This document shows, piece by piece, positions 44,320-57,057 of a DNA stretch of 64,000 bases. The stretch is from Deltaproteobacteria bacterium (GTDB lineage Bacteria > Myxococcota_A > Polyangia > Polyangiales > Ga0077539). The number at the start of each line of letters is the position of its first letter. Position 1 is the first letter of the stretch. Both the position numbers and the translations under genes were made by a program. Location: the NCBI GenBank assembly GCA_016704445.1, contig JADJAE010000008.1:1-64000 (forward strand), given 5' to 3'. Under the pieces are notes generated by a model, which was not told the origin of the DNA, did not search any database, and was given only the letters and a program-made list of their open reading frames with translations.

Positions 44320-44497
44320 AAATCGCGCCCGGCCTCTCATCCTCCTCAGGGAGGGTTTGGACGGCGAGCGGGGCTGGCACCAGCCTGGCCCGACGACAGT
44401 CCAGGGGAAGGACTTCGACCCGGTGGCGATTTCGCGCCGAGCCGATTGGCTCTCAACCCCGCTCACACCACAACCCACGATTCGAGGAGACAGCATC

Positions 44498-44791
44498 ATG
44501 AAGATTCGTCCACTGCAGGACCGCATCCTGGTCAAGCGCCTTGAGGCCGAGATGAAGACCAAGGGCGGGATCATCATCCCCGACTCCGCCAAGGAGAAGC
44601 CCATCGAGGGCCAGGTCATCGCGGTCGGCGCGGGCAAGGTCGGCGACGACGGCAAGCTCCGCCCCGTCGAGGTCAAGGCCGGCGACAAGATCCTGTTCGG
44701 CAAGTACTCGGGCACCGAGGTGAAGATCGACGACGTCGAGCACCTGATCATCCGCGAGGAAGACGTCCTCGGCGTGATCACCAGCGACTGA
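44498..44791 (+). CDS. groES: Co-chaperonin GroES
   Basis: The 97-residue lid of the GroEL chamber. It shows the typical start MKIRPLQDRILVKRLE, the mobile loop (EMKTKGGIIIPDSAKEKP) and the C-terminal EEDVLGVI. A GAGGAGA site lies 7 nt upstream. groEL follows after 52 nt on the same transcript; both are expected to be heat-inducible through the CIRCE-type operator upstream. Confidence 0.97.
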   Translation: MKIRPLQDRILVKRLEAEMKTKGGIIIPDSAKEKPIEGQVIAVGAGKVGDDGKLRPVEVKAGDKILFGKYSGTEVKIDDVEHLIIREEDVLGVITSD

Positions 44792-44843
44792 TCCGTCTCT
44801 TCCCACTTCAAGACTTCAAAAGACTTCACAGGAGAATCCAAAG

Positions 44844-46484
<1,641 letters not shown>

Positions 46485-46527
46485 TCGAAGTTCTCCGCTG
46501 ACCTCCAACCCCTGAGGTCTCGCTCGG

Positions 46528-46560
46528 CGCCCCGCCTGGATTCACCTCCAGCGCGGGGCG
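46528..46560 (+). terminator. Hairpin downstream of groEL
   Basis: CGCCCCGC-CTGGA, a 6-nt loop and TCCAG-CGCGGGGCG can form a 13-bp stem with one bulge, 43 nt after the groEL stop. No T tract follows, so it may stop transcription only with Rho or act as an RNA-stabilising 3' end. Confidence 0.55.
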
Positions 46561-46619
46561 TCGGCGTTGTGGCGTTGTTGTATCCACCCGGGCCGTTGTT
46601 CTACGGTCCGGTCCCTCCC

Positions 46620-48398
46620 ATGCGCTTGCATCATCTCGCCCTGGCCGCCGCGGTGGGCGCCGCGGCCTGCGAGGGCACCGCCCCCGCCCGCCCGGCAGCC
46701 CGCACCATCGCCAGCGCGCGCCGCAGCGCCCCCCGCACCGGACGCCGTGGCGCCAACGCCCCGTCGCCCCCCGCGGTCGACTCGGTGGCGCGCTGCCCGG
46801 AGGAGACCTTCCGCACCCTCGCCCGCTACCGCGCCGGGCGCACCGTGCACTTCGGCCCGATGTGCACCGAGGTCTTCCGCGGCCGCTTCTCAGCCGTGAT
46901 GGCCACCGGCACCGCGGACGAGGCCTCCGACGTCTGGGTGCTCTTCCACGACCCTCGCGGCGACGAGATCCACCGGGTGCGCCGCTGGCCCGTCGGGGCC
47001 CGCATCGCCTTCGGCCGCATCGCCCAAGGGTGGGTCTACCTCCTCGGCCGCACCGCCGCGACCGAGGACATGCCCGCCAACACCAACGTGCTCACCATCT
47101 TCCCGCTGCCCCGGCCCGGCGGCGGCGCACCGGAGGTCGGGCTGCTCTCTCCGCTCGAGGCGGGGCTGCTACGGGCGAGCGACGTCGACGACCTCGACCG
47201 CCGACTCACCTTCGAGATGCCCCCCGCCGACCCGTCCCCGCAGGAGGCCGAGCGCACCGTGCGCGCCATCGCCGAGGGCGGCCCCAACACGCTGCTCGAT
47301 CACCTCACCCCCGAAGGAGCGCCGACGCTGCGGGCCTGGCAGGTGGGGGCCTTCCAGGAGTCGGATTACGTGTCGCCGCAGGGTGACCCCACGAGCCCCC
47401 ACCTCGCTCGCGCGGTGGCCCTCATCCGGGAGCTCTCGCAGTCCATGGACTGCTCCGCGGGCGACCGCTGCATCGGGAGGCCCGCGCAGGCGCTCGGCCG
47501 GGGCGCGATCCCTCCCACGCAGGTGATGCTCCTCAAGGACGGTCAGCGCGTCGTGGTGGCGGCCCTGCTCGCCGAGGCGGGAGCCCCCCACGAGGAGGCC
47601 GGCCGCGCGACCCCGTGGGGCGCCGAGCGCATCGACGACGCCGACGATCGTTCGCTCGCCGAACGATTCGCCATGGACGGCGCGGTGGTCGGCCCGGTGG
47701 TGGGCGCCGCCCGGGGAGAGGAGCGCGTGGTGGCCTTCGAGGTGGGCGTCGCCAGCGGCGGGCGCGAGGTGCGCGCGTACGTGATCGCGCCCGGTCGAGC
47801 GCCCAGGGCCTACGTCGACCGGAGCCTCGGCGAGGTCACCGGCGACCGCACGCTGCACCTGCGGGACTTCGAGCGCGACGGCGGCTTCGAGCTCATCTCC
47901 ACCGGGCAGCACCGCGACGGCACCGCGGTGGTCAGCATCGCGAGCCAGGCCGCCCCTCGCTCCGTCGCCCAGCACGCCCTCACGCACCGGCTCGACATGC
48001 TCCGCGTGGCCTTCAACCTCACCGAGATGCGCGCCATCGACGGCGCGCTGCGAGGCTACCGTCCCTCGCCCGCCGATCCGGAGACGGCCTGCGCCCTGCT
48101 CGAACGCGTGGCGCCGCTGGAGCCCCGGGCCTTCCTCGCGGCCACGGGCGGGACGCTCGCGGTGATCCCCTACCGGGAGCCGGGGCAGCCGCTGCGGGGC
48201 GAGCCTCGGAGGCTGCCGCGCCGAGAGCTGGGTGACCCGCGCTCGGTGCTCGGGATCTTCGCGGGGCAGCGGTGCGGCGACCTGCGCTGCGACTGGCCGC
48301 AGAGCCTCTGCCACCTCGCCGACGACTCCCGAGAGGGCGTGCTGTGGTTCGGGGACGGCGGACGGCGCATCGCCGCGGTGTCCCTCCAGACGCCCTGA
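46620..48398 (+). CDS. Large lipoprotein of unknown function
   Basis: A 592-residue lipoprotein (lipobox AAAC near residue 17) with an Ala/Arg/Pro-rich linker to about residue 55. The mature part is mixed alpha/beta with cysteine pairs (residues about 277-284, SMDCSAGDRCIG; near the end QRCGDLRCDWPQSLCH). The region around residues 330-460 resembles repeat-like beta segments (EERVVAFEVGVASGGREVRA, then DRTLHLRDFERDGGFELIST) such as those of VCBS/FG-GAP-like folds, but I cannot assign a family. ATG 46620 places the signal peptide at the N-terminus. It is convergent with the pseudokinase gene. Confidence 0.6.
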   Translation: MRLHHLALAAAVGAAACEGTAPARPAARTIASARRSAPRTGRRGANAPSPPAVDSVARCPEETFRTLARYRAGRTVHFGPMCTEVFRGRFSAVMATGTADEASDVWVLFHDPRGDEIHRVRRWPVGARIAFGRIAQGWVYLLGRTAATEDMPANTNVLTIFPLPRPGGGAPEVGLLSPLEAGLLRASDVDDLDRRLTFEMPPADPSPQEAERTVRAIAEGGPNTLLDHLTPEGAPTLRAWQVGAFQESDYVSPQGDPTSPHLARAVALIRELSQSMDCSAGDRCIGRPAQALGRGAIPPTQVMLLKDGQRVVVAALLAEAGAPHEEAGRATPWGAERIDDADDRSLAERFAMDGAVVGPVVGAARGEERVVAFEVGVASGGREVRAYVIAPGRAPRAYVDRSLGEVTGDRTLHLRDFERDGGFELISTGQHRDGTAVVSIASQAAPRSVAQHALTHRLDMLRVAFNLTEMRAIDGALRGYRPSPADPETACALLERVAPLEPRAFLAATGGTLAVIPYREPGQPLRGEPRRLPRRELGDPRSVLGIFAGQRCGDLRCDWPQSLCHLADDSREGVLWFGDGGRRIAAVSLQTP

Positions 48399-48416
48399 AA
48401 AGCGCTCAGCGACTCT

Positions 48417-50669
48417 TTAGGGGGTGGGGGTCCATCGCGGAGGCGCGATGGGGAAGGTGAGCGAGGGCTCCCAGCTCGACGCCGCGAAGGGCGCGATGTG
48501 CACCCGACGCACCGCCTCGTCGAGGCAGGGGCCCATCGGGGCCTCGGCGAAGATGCCCCGTAGGCGCAGGTGCACCACCGTCCCGGTGGCGCCGTCGAAG
48601 CGCGGAACGATCGTCACAGAGCGCGCCTCGACGCCCTCCACGCAGTCGGCCACAGGGCCCCGCAGCGTCGTCATCAGCCGCGACAGCACCGCCCCCCCAG
48701 GGACCGACGGGCGTGCTGGCGGGACCGACGCGTCCATCGCCGCGCGCACGACCTGTGAGGGAGGCCTGGGGACGCCGAGGTCCGTCGTCGGCGTGAGGCG
48801 AAGGCCAGCGTCCAACGAGGGAGGGAGCTCGGGGGCGAGCGGCGCTCCGGCGTCGAGCACCGGCGCCACCGGAGGGATCTCCAGCGCGGGGGTCGCGGCG
48901 TTGCGGGCGCGCAGGGTGGCCCTCAGCTCGTCGGAGGCGCGGGCGATGTAGAGCAGGCCCGTGGTGACGCACACCGCCGCGATCACCGTCGAGACGGCCA
49001 GGAGCCGCGCGGCCTGGGCGAAGATCTGCGCCGCGTCGGGGGTGACCGGAGGCGGGAGCGACGACACAGGACCGAGGTCCGACGGGAGGCGGCCGGGCGA
49101 AGGGAGCCTCGAAGTAGAGAGCGGACCCGAGGGAGCGGAGCTCCTGCGGGGCGCGGGGGTGGCGCGGGGCGCGGGGGTTGCGCGGGGCGGCTCGACGACC
49201 AGGCCCGATGCCGAGGTGACCCGCGCCGGACGCTCCCTCGCAGGGAGGGGCGAGACCTGCGTGGGCTGATCGGCCAACAGGATGTCCATGTGGCCCTCCT
49301 GGTCGCGGATCAAGCTGGTGATGGGCTGGAGGTCGCGAGAGGAGAGGTCGATCGCCTCGTTGTCGAAGGACTGCAGCGCGGAGGAGGGTAGCTCCGTGGG
49401 CTCCGACTCGCGGCCGCTCGCCTCGCCCGAGTCGGCGAGCGCGACGGCAGCCTGGCGGGGCGCCACGGCGTTTGGACCGAGCGAGAAGCTCCCCCCAGGG
49501 AGCGTGCGCTTGGCGGAGACGAGCCGCGCGGAGGCCACCCCGCTGCTCTCGGCCCCGAGGTCGGGAGCGAGGGGAGCGGGCGGGATCTCCGGCTCGACCG
49601 CGAGCTCTCGGGCCTCCGGGAGGGGAGAGGCCCCAGAGCGGCGGGCGTCGAGCTCCGCGAGCATGGCGCCGTAGTTGCCGTACGAGGGCGTCGGCTCGGC
49701 GACCTCCGAGAGCGAGAGGTCGACCCCTTCGTCGCCGCCAAGCTCCGAGAGCAGGGACTCGGGGCCCGGGAGCGTGAGGCGCGCCGAGGCGTCGGGCTCG
49801 AGGGCGCGCAGCAGGTCGCGCGCGAAGGACTGGACGGTGGAGTACCCCTCCCCCCGCGCCACCCCGAAGGCGCGCTCGAAGACCGCGTCGACCCCGATGG
49901 CCATGTCGTCGCGGTGGAGCGAGATCGTCGGGAGCTGCTCGCGCCGAAGGGCCGTCGAGAGCTCGGCGGCGGAGGCCTCGCCGAAGGGCAGGTGGCCCGT
50001 GAAGAGCTCGAAGAGCAGCGTGGCCAGGCAGAAGACATCGAGCGCCGGGGTCGGCGGGAAGGCCAGCTCCTCGGGCAGGAGGTAGCCCGGCTGGCTGCAC
50101 GCGAGCACGGTGCGGTCGGTGACGAAGCCCGCGGTCACCAGGGCGTGCAGGTAGCCGCACTCCTCCAGGTGAACCTCGCCCTCCTCGTCGAGCACCACGC
50201 GCTCGGGGACCAGGGCCCGGTGCAGCACCGGCGGGCTCTGCGAGTGCAGCACCTCCAGGATGCGGGTGATCCCCTGGAGCACCTTGGATCCGAGCCTCGC
50301 GGAGCGGTCGGAGCCCGAGGCGATGATCTCCCGCAGCGAGCTCCCCGGGCGGCGGGCGGAGATCACCACCGGCCCCGCCTCCGCCGCGTCGAAGGCGATG
50401 ACGCGGGGGATGCCCGGGTGCTCGAGCATCGTGAGACGCTCCATCTCCAGCCCGAAGACGTGCGCCGCCCGCTCGGAGCGAGCGATCACCGAGCTGTGCG
50501 CCGCCCACACGGTGAACACCTCGCCGGGCTCGCGGCCTCGCGCCAGGTAGACCGCGGTCAGCCGGTCGTGGCGTAGCCGACGGTCGATCACGCAGCGACC
50601 GAGTATCGACTCGCCCCGCTTGAGCTCCCCGGGGATCGCCGTGCCTGGCTGACTCGATCGCAGCGTCAA
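48417..50669 (-). CDS. Membrane-anchored Ser/Thr pseudokinase
   Basis: A 750-residue protein: kinase-like domain (residues about 20-300), long Pro/Ser/Ala-rich linker, one transmembrane helix (about 568-590, LLAVSTVIAAVCVTTGLLYIA) and a C-terminal extracytoplasmic domain with a Cys pair (VADCVEGV, PMGPCLDEAVRRV). The kinase fold is recognisable (VLHRALVPERVVLDEEGEVHLEECGYLHAL, split here as HRALVPER and LEECGY) but the catalytic residues are gone. HRD is HRA, the following N is R, DFG is ECG and the beta-3 Lys is missing (FTVWAAHSS). It should not transfer phosphate; a scaffold or ligand sensor is more likely. Start is TTG 50669, no better start seen. Confidence 0.85.
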   Translation of the reverse strand: MTLRSSQPGTAIPGELKRGESILGRCVIDRRLRHDRLTAVYLARGREPGEVFTVWAAHSSVIARSERAAHVFGLEMERLTMLEHPGIPRVIAFDAAEAGPVVISARRPGSSLREIIASGSDRSARLGSKVLQGITRILEVLHSQSPPVLHRALVPERVVLDEEGEVHLEECGYLHALVTAGFVTDRTVLACSQPGYLLPEELAFPPTPALDVFCLATLLFELFTGHLPFGEASAAELSTALRREQLPTISLHRDDMAIGVDAVFERAFGVARGEGYSTVQSFARDLLRALEPDASARLTLPGPESLLSELGGDEGVDLSLSEVAEPTPSYGNYGAMLAELDARRSGASPLPEARELAVEPEIPPAPLAPDLGAESSGVASARLVSAKRTLPGGSFSLGPNAVAPRQAAVALADSGEASGRESEPTELPSSALQSFDNEAIDLSSRDLQPITSLIRDQEGHMDILLADQPTQVSPLPARERPARVTSASGLVVEPPRATPAPRATPAPRRSSAPSGPLSTSRLPSPGRLPSDLGPVSSLPPPVTPDAAQIFAQAARLLAVSTVIAAVCVTTGLLYIARASDELRATLRARNAATPALEIPPVAPVLDAGAPLAPELPPSLDAGLRLTPTTDLGVPRPPSQVVRAAMDASVPPARPSVPGGAVLSRLMTTLRGPVADCVEGVEARSVTIVPRFDGATGTVVHLRLRGIFAEAPMGPCLDEAVRRVHIAPFAASSWEPSLTFPIAPPRWTPTP

Positions 50670-50733
50670 GAATGCCTCGGGGTCATCCTCGCCCGATGTC
50701 CGGGGAGAGCGTCAACTTCTGGCATCGGAGACA

Positions 50734-52500
50734 TTACCTCGGATCGTAAGCCGGGGCCGTCGTGCCATCGATCCTCGGCGACGCGACGCCCACCCGACCG
50801 ACTCCGCCGCTCCCTCCCGGAGCCCTGCGCTCGGGCCGGTCGATGCTCCCGCAGCTACACACGCCGCCGCCGCCGCCTGGCGACCGCACCCGGTCGGCGC
50901 CGAGCGTCACCCGGGTCGCCGCCGCGAGGCGCACGGCGCCGCCCGACCCGCCGCCGCCGCCGCCCATGCCGCAGCCCTCGCCCATGCCGCAGCCGCGCTG
51001 GTTGCCGTCGAGCCCCTCGCTCCCCGCCGCGGTGATCGCCCCGTGGACCTCCGCCGCGCGCCCCGCCCGGAGCCACACGACTCCTCCGCCGTTGCCTCCG
51101 CCGCCGGGCGTCTCGCCGTCCTCGTCGCCGCCCCCTTCGCCTCCGGCGCTGCCCAGTTGCATCTCCTCGGAGAGGTCGGCGCCGCCGTAGGCCCCGCCTC
51201 CGACGCCTCCCGGGTTGGGGCAGCCCGCGGCGCACACCCCGCCGTCCGTCTCACCCTCGCAGTCGCCCTCCGCCCCGCTCGCGCCGACGCCGCCGTAGGC
51301 CCCGCCGCCGCCCGCGCCGCAGTCCCCGCCCGCGCCGCCGCCTCCGCCGCCGCCTCCGTTGGCCGGGCGACCCGCGGACCCGACACCCGTCGGCGACTCG
51401 CCCGCCACGCCCGACTGGCAGCGGTAGAGCCCCGCCCCGCAGGCGTGCGACGAGCCGCGAAACCCCCGCCCGTCCATGCTGATCCGCCCCTCGATCACCG
51501 CGTCGCCCGCGACGTCGACGGCGAGGATGCCGCCGTGGCGGCCGTTCCACTCCGGGGCCGAGAGCGAGCCGGAGACGGAGACATACAGGTCCGTGTATTC
51601 CTGGACCAGCACCGCCTGCGCCCTCGCCCCAACCAACGAGTCGGTCGTGTACCCGCGGCTCAGCGCGGCCTCGAGGGTGAGGCTCCCCGGCTCCGCGGCG
51701 ACCACCCGGCGGAGCTCGTAGCGCCCCGCGTCCCCGGCCCTCGACTGCGTCTGGTGGATGAGCACCTGCGCCCCCACCGGGAAGGCTCCGACGGTCTCTC
51801 CCAGCCACAGCGTGGTCGAGCCCGCCGCGCCGCTCACCGCCGCGCGCGCCGTGTTGATCAGCGTCGCCCCGGAGATCACCGTCGCCCCGGTGCTCGCCAC
51901 GCACGTTCCGCCCGTGCACGCCACGCCGGGGGGGCAGTCGGCGTCGACGAAGCACTCGCCGCAGGTGTGCCTCACGGGGTCGCAGCGCCTCGGCAGCGAG
52001 CCTGCGTCGCCGCCACCGACCGGGGCGCAGTCGCGGTCGTCGAGGCAGCCGTCCTGACAGGTCTCGGTAGCGGTATCGCAGTATCGACGGAGGGGACAGG
52101 TGTCCGGGGAGGAGAGGCACCCGACGCAGCGGCCCGTCGTCACGTTGCACAGCGGGCGACCGGGGTCGGCGCAATCGTCGTTCTGGACGCACCGCACGGG
52201 CGCGTCGAGCGACGGAGCGTCGAGGGGAGCAACGTCGGGGAGACTGGCTTCCGCCGCGTCGGGCTCACCGGCGTCGGCGTCGAGCGCGCTGGCATCGGGC
52301 TCACTGGCGTCGGGCTCACCGGCGTCGAGCGCGCTGACGTCGGAGCCGTCGGGGGAGTCTGCGCTCGCGGCGTCTGCGGGGGCGGAGTCCACGGCGCCGT
52401 CGCCGCCGATCACCGCGACGCCGAAGCGCACGCACCCGTTGCACATCGCCGCCAGGAGTCCCGCGAGGGCGATGCCCCGCGCCGTGAACGACGAAACCAT
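50734..52500 (-). CDS. Glycine-rich cysteine-containing lipoprotein
   Basis: A 588-residue lipoprotein (lipobox AAMCNGC) with an Asp/Ala/Ser-rich linker (residues about 30-95), a Cys-rich domain (CVQNDDCADPGRPLCN ... CFVDADCPPGVACTGGTC, split) and a beta-helical-looking region. The C-terminal third is extremely Gly-rich (GGGGGGGGAGGDCGAGGGGA; GGGGGGSGGAVRL). Many Myxococcota encode this architecture, and I know of no tested function. ATG 52500 (GTG 52503 is adjacent). Divergent from the OmpA/TSP3 gene, with 176 nt between them for both promoters. Confidence 0.75.
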   Translation of the reverse strand: MVSSFTARGIALAGLLAAMCNGCVRFGVAVIGGDGAVDSAPADAASADSPDGSDVSALDAGEPDASEPDASALDADAGEPDAAEASLPDVAPLDAPSLDAPVRCVQNDDCADPGRPLCNVTTGRCVGCLSSPDTCPLRRYCDTATETCQDGCLDDRDCAPVGGGDAGSLPRRCDPVRHTCGECFVDADCPPGVACTGGTCVASTGATVISGATLINTARAAVSGAAGSTTLWLGETVGAFPVGAQVLIHQTQSRAGDAGRYELRRVVAAEPGSLTLEAALSRGYTTDSLVGARAQAVLVQEYTDLYVSVSGSLSAPEWNGRHGGILAVDVAGDAVIEGRISMDGRGFRGSSHACGAGLYRCQSGVAGESPTGVGSAGRPANGGGGGGGGAGGDCGAGGGGAYGGVGASGAEGDCEGETDGGVCAAGCPNPGGVGGGAYGGADLSEEMQLGSAGGEGGGDEDGETPGGGGNGGGVVWLRAGRAAEVHGAITAAGSEGLDGNQRGCGMGEGCGMGGGGGGSGGAVRLAAATRVTLGADRVRSPGGGGGVCSCGSIDRPERRAPGGSGGVGRVGVASPRIDGTTAPAYDPR

Positions 52501-52676
52501 CACAGAGGTTCTCTCCGTCTCCGAAGCCGTAAGACCCGCTGATCCAAGCCCCGGGAATCCTACTGCAACTGATCTTGCGGCGTAGCGAATGTTGGTGCGG
52601 GCGACGCGCTTGGTGGATCATCCCTCGCCTGACGCCGGAGCCCCGTGTGAGCGCCCGACGAGGAGGAAGGTCCGTC

Positions 52677-54128
52677 ATGCCGAGGCACGCCCCCGTGGCC
52701 AACATCGCGCGCTGGGTGGTGGCGATCACCCTGGTGGCTCAGCCCGCGCGGGCCCAGGTGCGCGACCGCTTCGCCGCGCGCTTCGAGCTCGGGGCGGGTT
52801 CGATGCTCTCGACCTTCCAGCGCAACGACGAAGCGAAGGGCTTCGGCGTGGGGCTGCACGGCGGGCTGCGCCTCGCGTGGTCGCTCACCGACGCCCTCGC
52901 GGTGCAGGCCTCGCTCTCCAACTGGGTCTTCCCCTCCCGAGGCGGGGCGGAGGCCGGCTGGGTCTTCGCTCCGATGCTGGGCGTCCGCTTCGAGCCCTCG
53001 CTAGGCTCCGTCGGCCAGGCCTTCCTCGACGGCAACCTCGGCATCGGAATGACCGGCGACGAGCGCGCCCTCCAGGTCGACGTCGGCGTGGGCTTCGAGT
53101 TCATGGTGTCGCCGTCGCTCTCCGTCGGCCCGGTGCTGCGCTACGGCCAGACCGTGCAGCCCGACACGCGCGGCGAGGGTCAGCCCGAGCCCTTCCCCGA
53201 CGACGCCCGGTACCTGCTCGGCGGGCTCTCGATCTCGCTCCGCACCGCCGTCGAGCCCGAGGTCCGGAGGGTCGAGTCCCCGAGGCTCCCGGCCCAGCCT
53301 CCCTCGCCTCCGGTGCTGGCGCGTGACGCCGACCGCGACGACGTCCCTGACTCCGAGGACCTCTGCCCGACGGTCGCCCCGGGCGAGCGCCCCGACGAGC
53401 ATCGCCCCGGCTGCCCCGTGCGCGACCGCGACCAGGACGGCGTCTCCGACGACCGGGACATCTGCGTCGACGTGGTGCAGGGCCTCGCCCCCGACCCGTT
53501 GCGCCCGGGCTGCCCCGCGCTCGACTCCGACCGCGACGGCGTCGCCGACCACGCCGACGCCTGCCCCGAGGTCGCCCCGGGCGCGATCGTCGACCCGACG
53601 CGGCCCGGCTGCCCCGATGGAGACCGCGACGGCGACGGGTACTCCGACTCCCGCGACCGCTGCCCCGCGCAGGCCGAGACCTTCAACAACATCACCGACG
53701 AGGACGGCTGCCCGGAGGTCGAGGCCCCGACGGTGGAGATCCGCTCGGGGATGATCGAGCTCCAGGGCAACCCGGTGAACTTCGTCCCCGCGAGCGACCG
53801 GATCATCGGTCGACGCAGCTTCGAGACCCTCGACGCGCTGGTGGCGGTGCTGCGCGCCCACACGGAGATCACCCGGGTGGACATCCACGGCCACACCGAC
53901 GACCGCGGCGACCGGGCCACCAACCTGGAGCTCTCCGCGCGCCGGGCCCGCGCCGTACGGGCGTACCTGGTCGGCCACGGGATCGCTCCGGAGCGCGTCG
54001 ATGCCCACGGCTTCGGGCCCGACCGACCCATCGCGGACAACGCCCGCTCGGTGGGGCGCGCCACCAACCGTCGCGTGGAGGTGCATATCGTCAACGTGCT
54101 CCCGGGCGCCGCGACGCCCCCCCGCTGA
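52677..54128 (+). CDS. OmpA-family protein with thrombospondin type 3 calcium repeats
   Basis: A 483-residue outer-membrane protein. Signal peptide to about ARAQ, an N-terminal beta-barrel of about 180 residues (FELGAGSMLSTFQ ... YLLGGLSISLRT), then four Asp-rich TSP3 repeats (DADRDDVPDSEDLCP, DRDQDGVSDDRDICV, DSDRDGVADHADACP, DRDGDGYSDSRDRCP) that bind calcium. An OmpA-C peptidoglycan-binding domain follows with VDIHGHTDDRGDRATN and LSARRARAVRAYLV. It anchors the outer membrane to the cell wall. ATG 52677 follows AGGAGGAAGG. Confidence 0.9.
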   Translation: MPRHAPVANIARWVVAITLVAQPARAQVRDRFAARFELGAGSMLSTFQRNDEAKGFGVGLHGGLRLAWSLTDALAVQASLSNWVFPSRGGAEAGWVFAPMLGVRFEPSLGSVGQAFLDGNLGIGMTGDERALQVDVGVGFEFMVSPSLSVGPVLRYGQTVQPDTRGEGQPEPFPDDARYLLGGLSISLRTAVEPEVRRVESPRLPAQPPSPPVLARDADRDDVPDSEDLCPTVAPGERPDEHRPGCPVRDRDQDGVSDDRDICVDVVQGLAPDPLRPGCPALDSDRDGVADHADACPEVAPGAIVDPTRPGCPDGDRDGDGYSDSRDRCPAQAETFNNITDEDGCPEVEAPTVEIRSGMIELQGNPVNFVPASDRIIGRRSFETLDALVAVLRAHTEITRVDIHGHTDDRGDRATNLELSARRARAVRAYLVGHGIAPERVDAHGFGPDRPIADNARSVGRATNRRVEVHIVNVLPGAATPPR

Positions 54129-54199
54129 CCACGCACGCCCCGTGCACTTCTTCCGTCGCGCAGGAACCTTCGTCGCTCCGCCGCGTCTGAGCCCCATCG

Positions 54200-55977
54200 A
54201 TGTTTCATACGGCCCGCCCCCCCAGCGCCCACGCCTTTCGCGCCGCGTTCTCGCGGTGGCGGGACGCCGTGCACCGGGCGCACCTGCTCTCGTGGGGCGC
54301 GCGCGGGCTGTGCTTCGGAGCGCTGTTCTCGGCCGCTTTCGCCACGGCCGCGTGGGCGAGCGGACACCCCGGGGCGGCGCTCGGCGTGGTCGCGGCGGTA
54401 CCGCTCGGCGCGATGGCGGGCGCAGGGCTCGCTCGTAGGAGGCGCTGGGACGACACCGCGGTCGCCCTCTACCTCGACGCCCGGGGGGGCAGCGCGGAGG
54501 TGATCACCACGGCGCTCCAGGCGACCGAGGGTATGCCGGGCGAGCCAGGCGAGCACCTGCGGAGGGAGGCGCTCCTCGCGCTGAGGGCGCTCGACCGGCG
54601 CTCTCTGCCCCCGCTGAGGGCCCGGTGGCCCATCGCCGCGGCGGGGCTGTGCGCGGTCGCGCTGGCGATGTCCTTCGCGCCACGAGCGATCCCCGCGGCG
54701 CCGAGGGCGACGGCGGACGACCCGGAGGCGGAGCGGGTGCAGATCGACGCCCCCGAGGGCTGGTCGGCGGTGGAGCAGCTCTCGCGGCTCAGCACCCTCG
54801 ACGAGCCGCGCGCCGAGCGGCTGCAGGCGCTCTCGGCCGAGGCCCGGCGGCTGCGAGAGCAGCTGATGACGGGGACCGACCGGCGCGAGGCGATGACCGC
54901 GGCCGAGCGGCTGAGGGCGGCGGTGGCGGCGGAGCGGTCGAGGCAGTGGGAGGGCGCGGCGGAGCGGGGGGTGCAGCGGGCCGCCGGGGTGCTGGCCAGG
55001 ATGGGCTTCGAGGGGGCCGCGCAGGCGCTGGCCGCGAGGGACCTCGAGGGGCTCGACCGGGCGATGGAGCGCCTCGCCAACGCCCGCGAGGAGGCCGACC
55101 GACGGAGGGCCCAGGAGGCGCTCCGGGAGGCGGCGGATGCGGCCGCGGGCGCCGGGGCCGAGGAGGTGGCGGCGGAGCTGCGGGCGGAGGAGCAGCTGCT
55201 GCGGCGGAGGGCCGACCGCAACCGGCTGCTGAGGGCGCTGGCCGAGCAGATCGGCCGGAGCGAGGACGTGCGACGGGCCGCCGAGCACCTGGAGCGACTG
55301 CCCTCGGACGAGAGCGCGCGGGACCTCGCCGAGGCCATGGAGCGGGCCCTCGCGTCGCTGACGCCCGAGGAGCGCGATCGGCTCGCGGCGAGGATCAGGC
55401 AGGCGATGGGCCGCGCGGCGCAGGCCTCGAGGGCGGGCGAGATGGACGGCGAGTCCCAGGCCGGGGCGCAGGAGTCGATGAGCGCGGAGGAGATCGCTCG
55501 GCGGCTGAGGGAGTTCGCGCAGTCGGAGGGCGAGGGCGACGCATCGGGCGAGGCGCAGTCGGGGAGCCTCGGGGGCGGAGTGCCGATCCCGATGGGGGGC
55601 GGCGGAGCGCGGTCGATGCAGCGGAGCCTCGACCGGGCGAGCGCGGGGATGGACCGGGCGGTGGCGCAGCTCCGGGCTCCGGGCGGGCGCGACGAGGGAC
55701 GGGGCGGCGCCGGGCGGGGCGGTGGAGCGGGCGAGCACGGCGGGTCGACGGCCGCGGTGGACACGGCCCACGGGCTGCGGGCCCGAGCGAGAGGCGCGGT
55801 GCGAGGATCGGGCATGGCGGGCGGCGCCGTGCAGCGGGTGGCAGGGAGCGCAGGGGGCGTCGCGAGGACGCTGCGCACCGGGGCGCTGCAGGGGGCCGCG
55901 GCGGAGGAGCTGCGAGGGGTCGACCGATCGGACATCCCCGCGGAGTACCGAGAGCAGGTCAGGACCTATTTCCAACC

Positions 55978-55981
<4 letters not shown>
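54200..55981 (+). CDS. Membrane protein with long coiled-coil region, first gene of the MoxR operon
   Basis: A 593-residue protein with two pairs of N-terminal helices (about residues 30-75 and 135-158), a long charged helical part (about 190-430, LSAEARRLREQLMTGTDRRE and similar) predicted as coiled coil, and a Gly/Ala/Arg-rich C-terminal third. The layout resembles DUF4175-type proteins that precede MoxR genes, but the similarity is only in outline. The TGA overlaps the MoxR ATG (ATGA), so translation is coupled. It may form the membrane-linked scaffold for the MoxR/VWA system (inference). Confidence 0.6.

Positions 55982-57053
<1,072 letters not shown>

Positions 57054-57057
<4 letters not shown>

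Larger units (their letters stand above)
43996..44497. other. groESL upstream region
   Basis: About 500 nt without a convincing gene between a minus-strand hypothetical gene and groES. It carries a sigma-70-like promoter (44254-44281) and a CIRCE-type operator (44293-44319). From a start point near 44288 the groES leader would be about 210 nt, longer than usual; short frames inside it look like noise. Confidence 0.6.

Noticed and set aside
50855..51386. Arg/Gly-rich open frames over the glycine-rich lipoprotein
   Set aside because: They are out-of-frame readings of GGC/GGA repeats; only the lipoprotein frame has a signal peptide and ordered domains.
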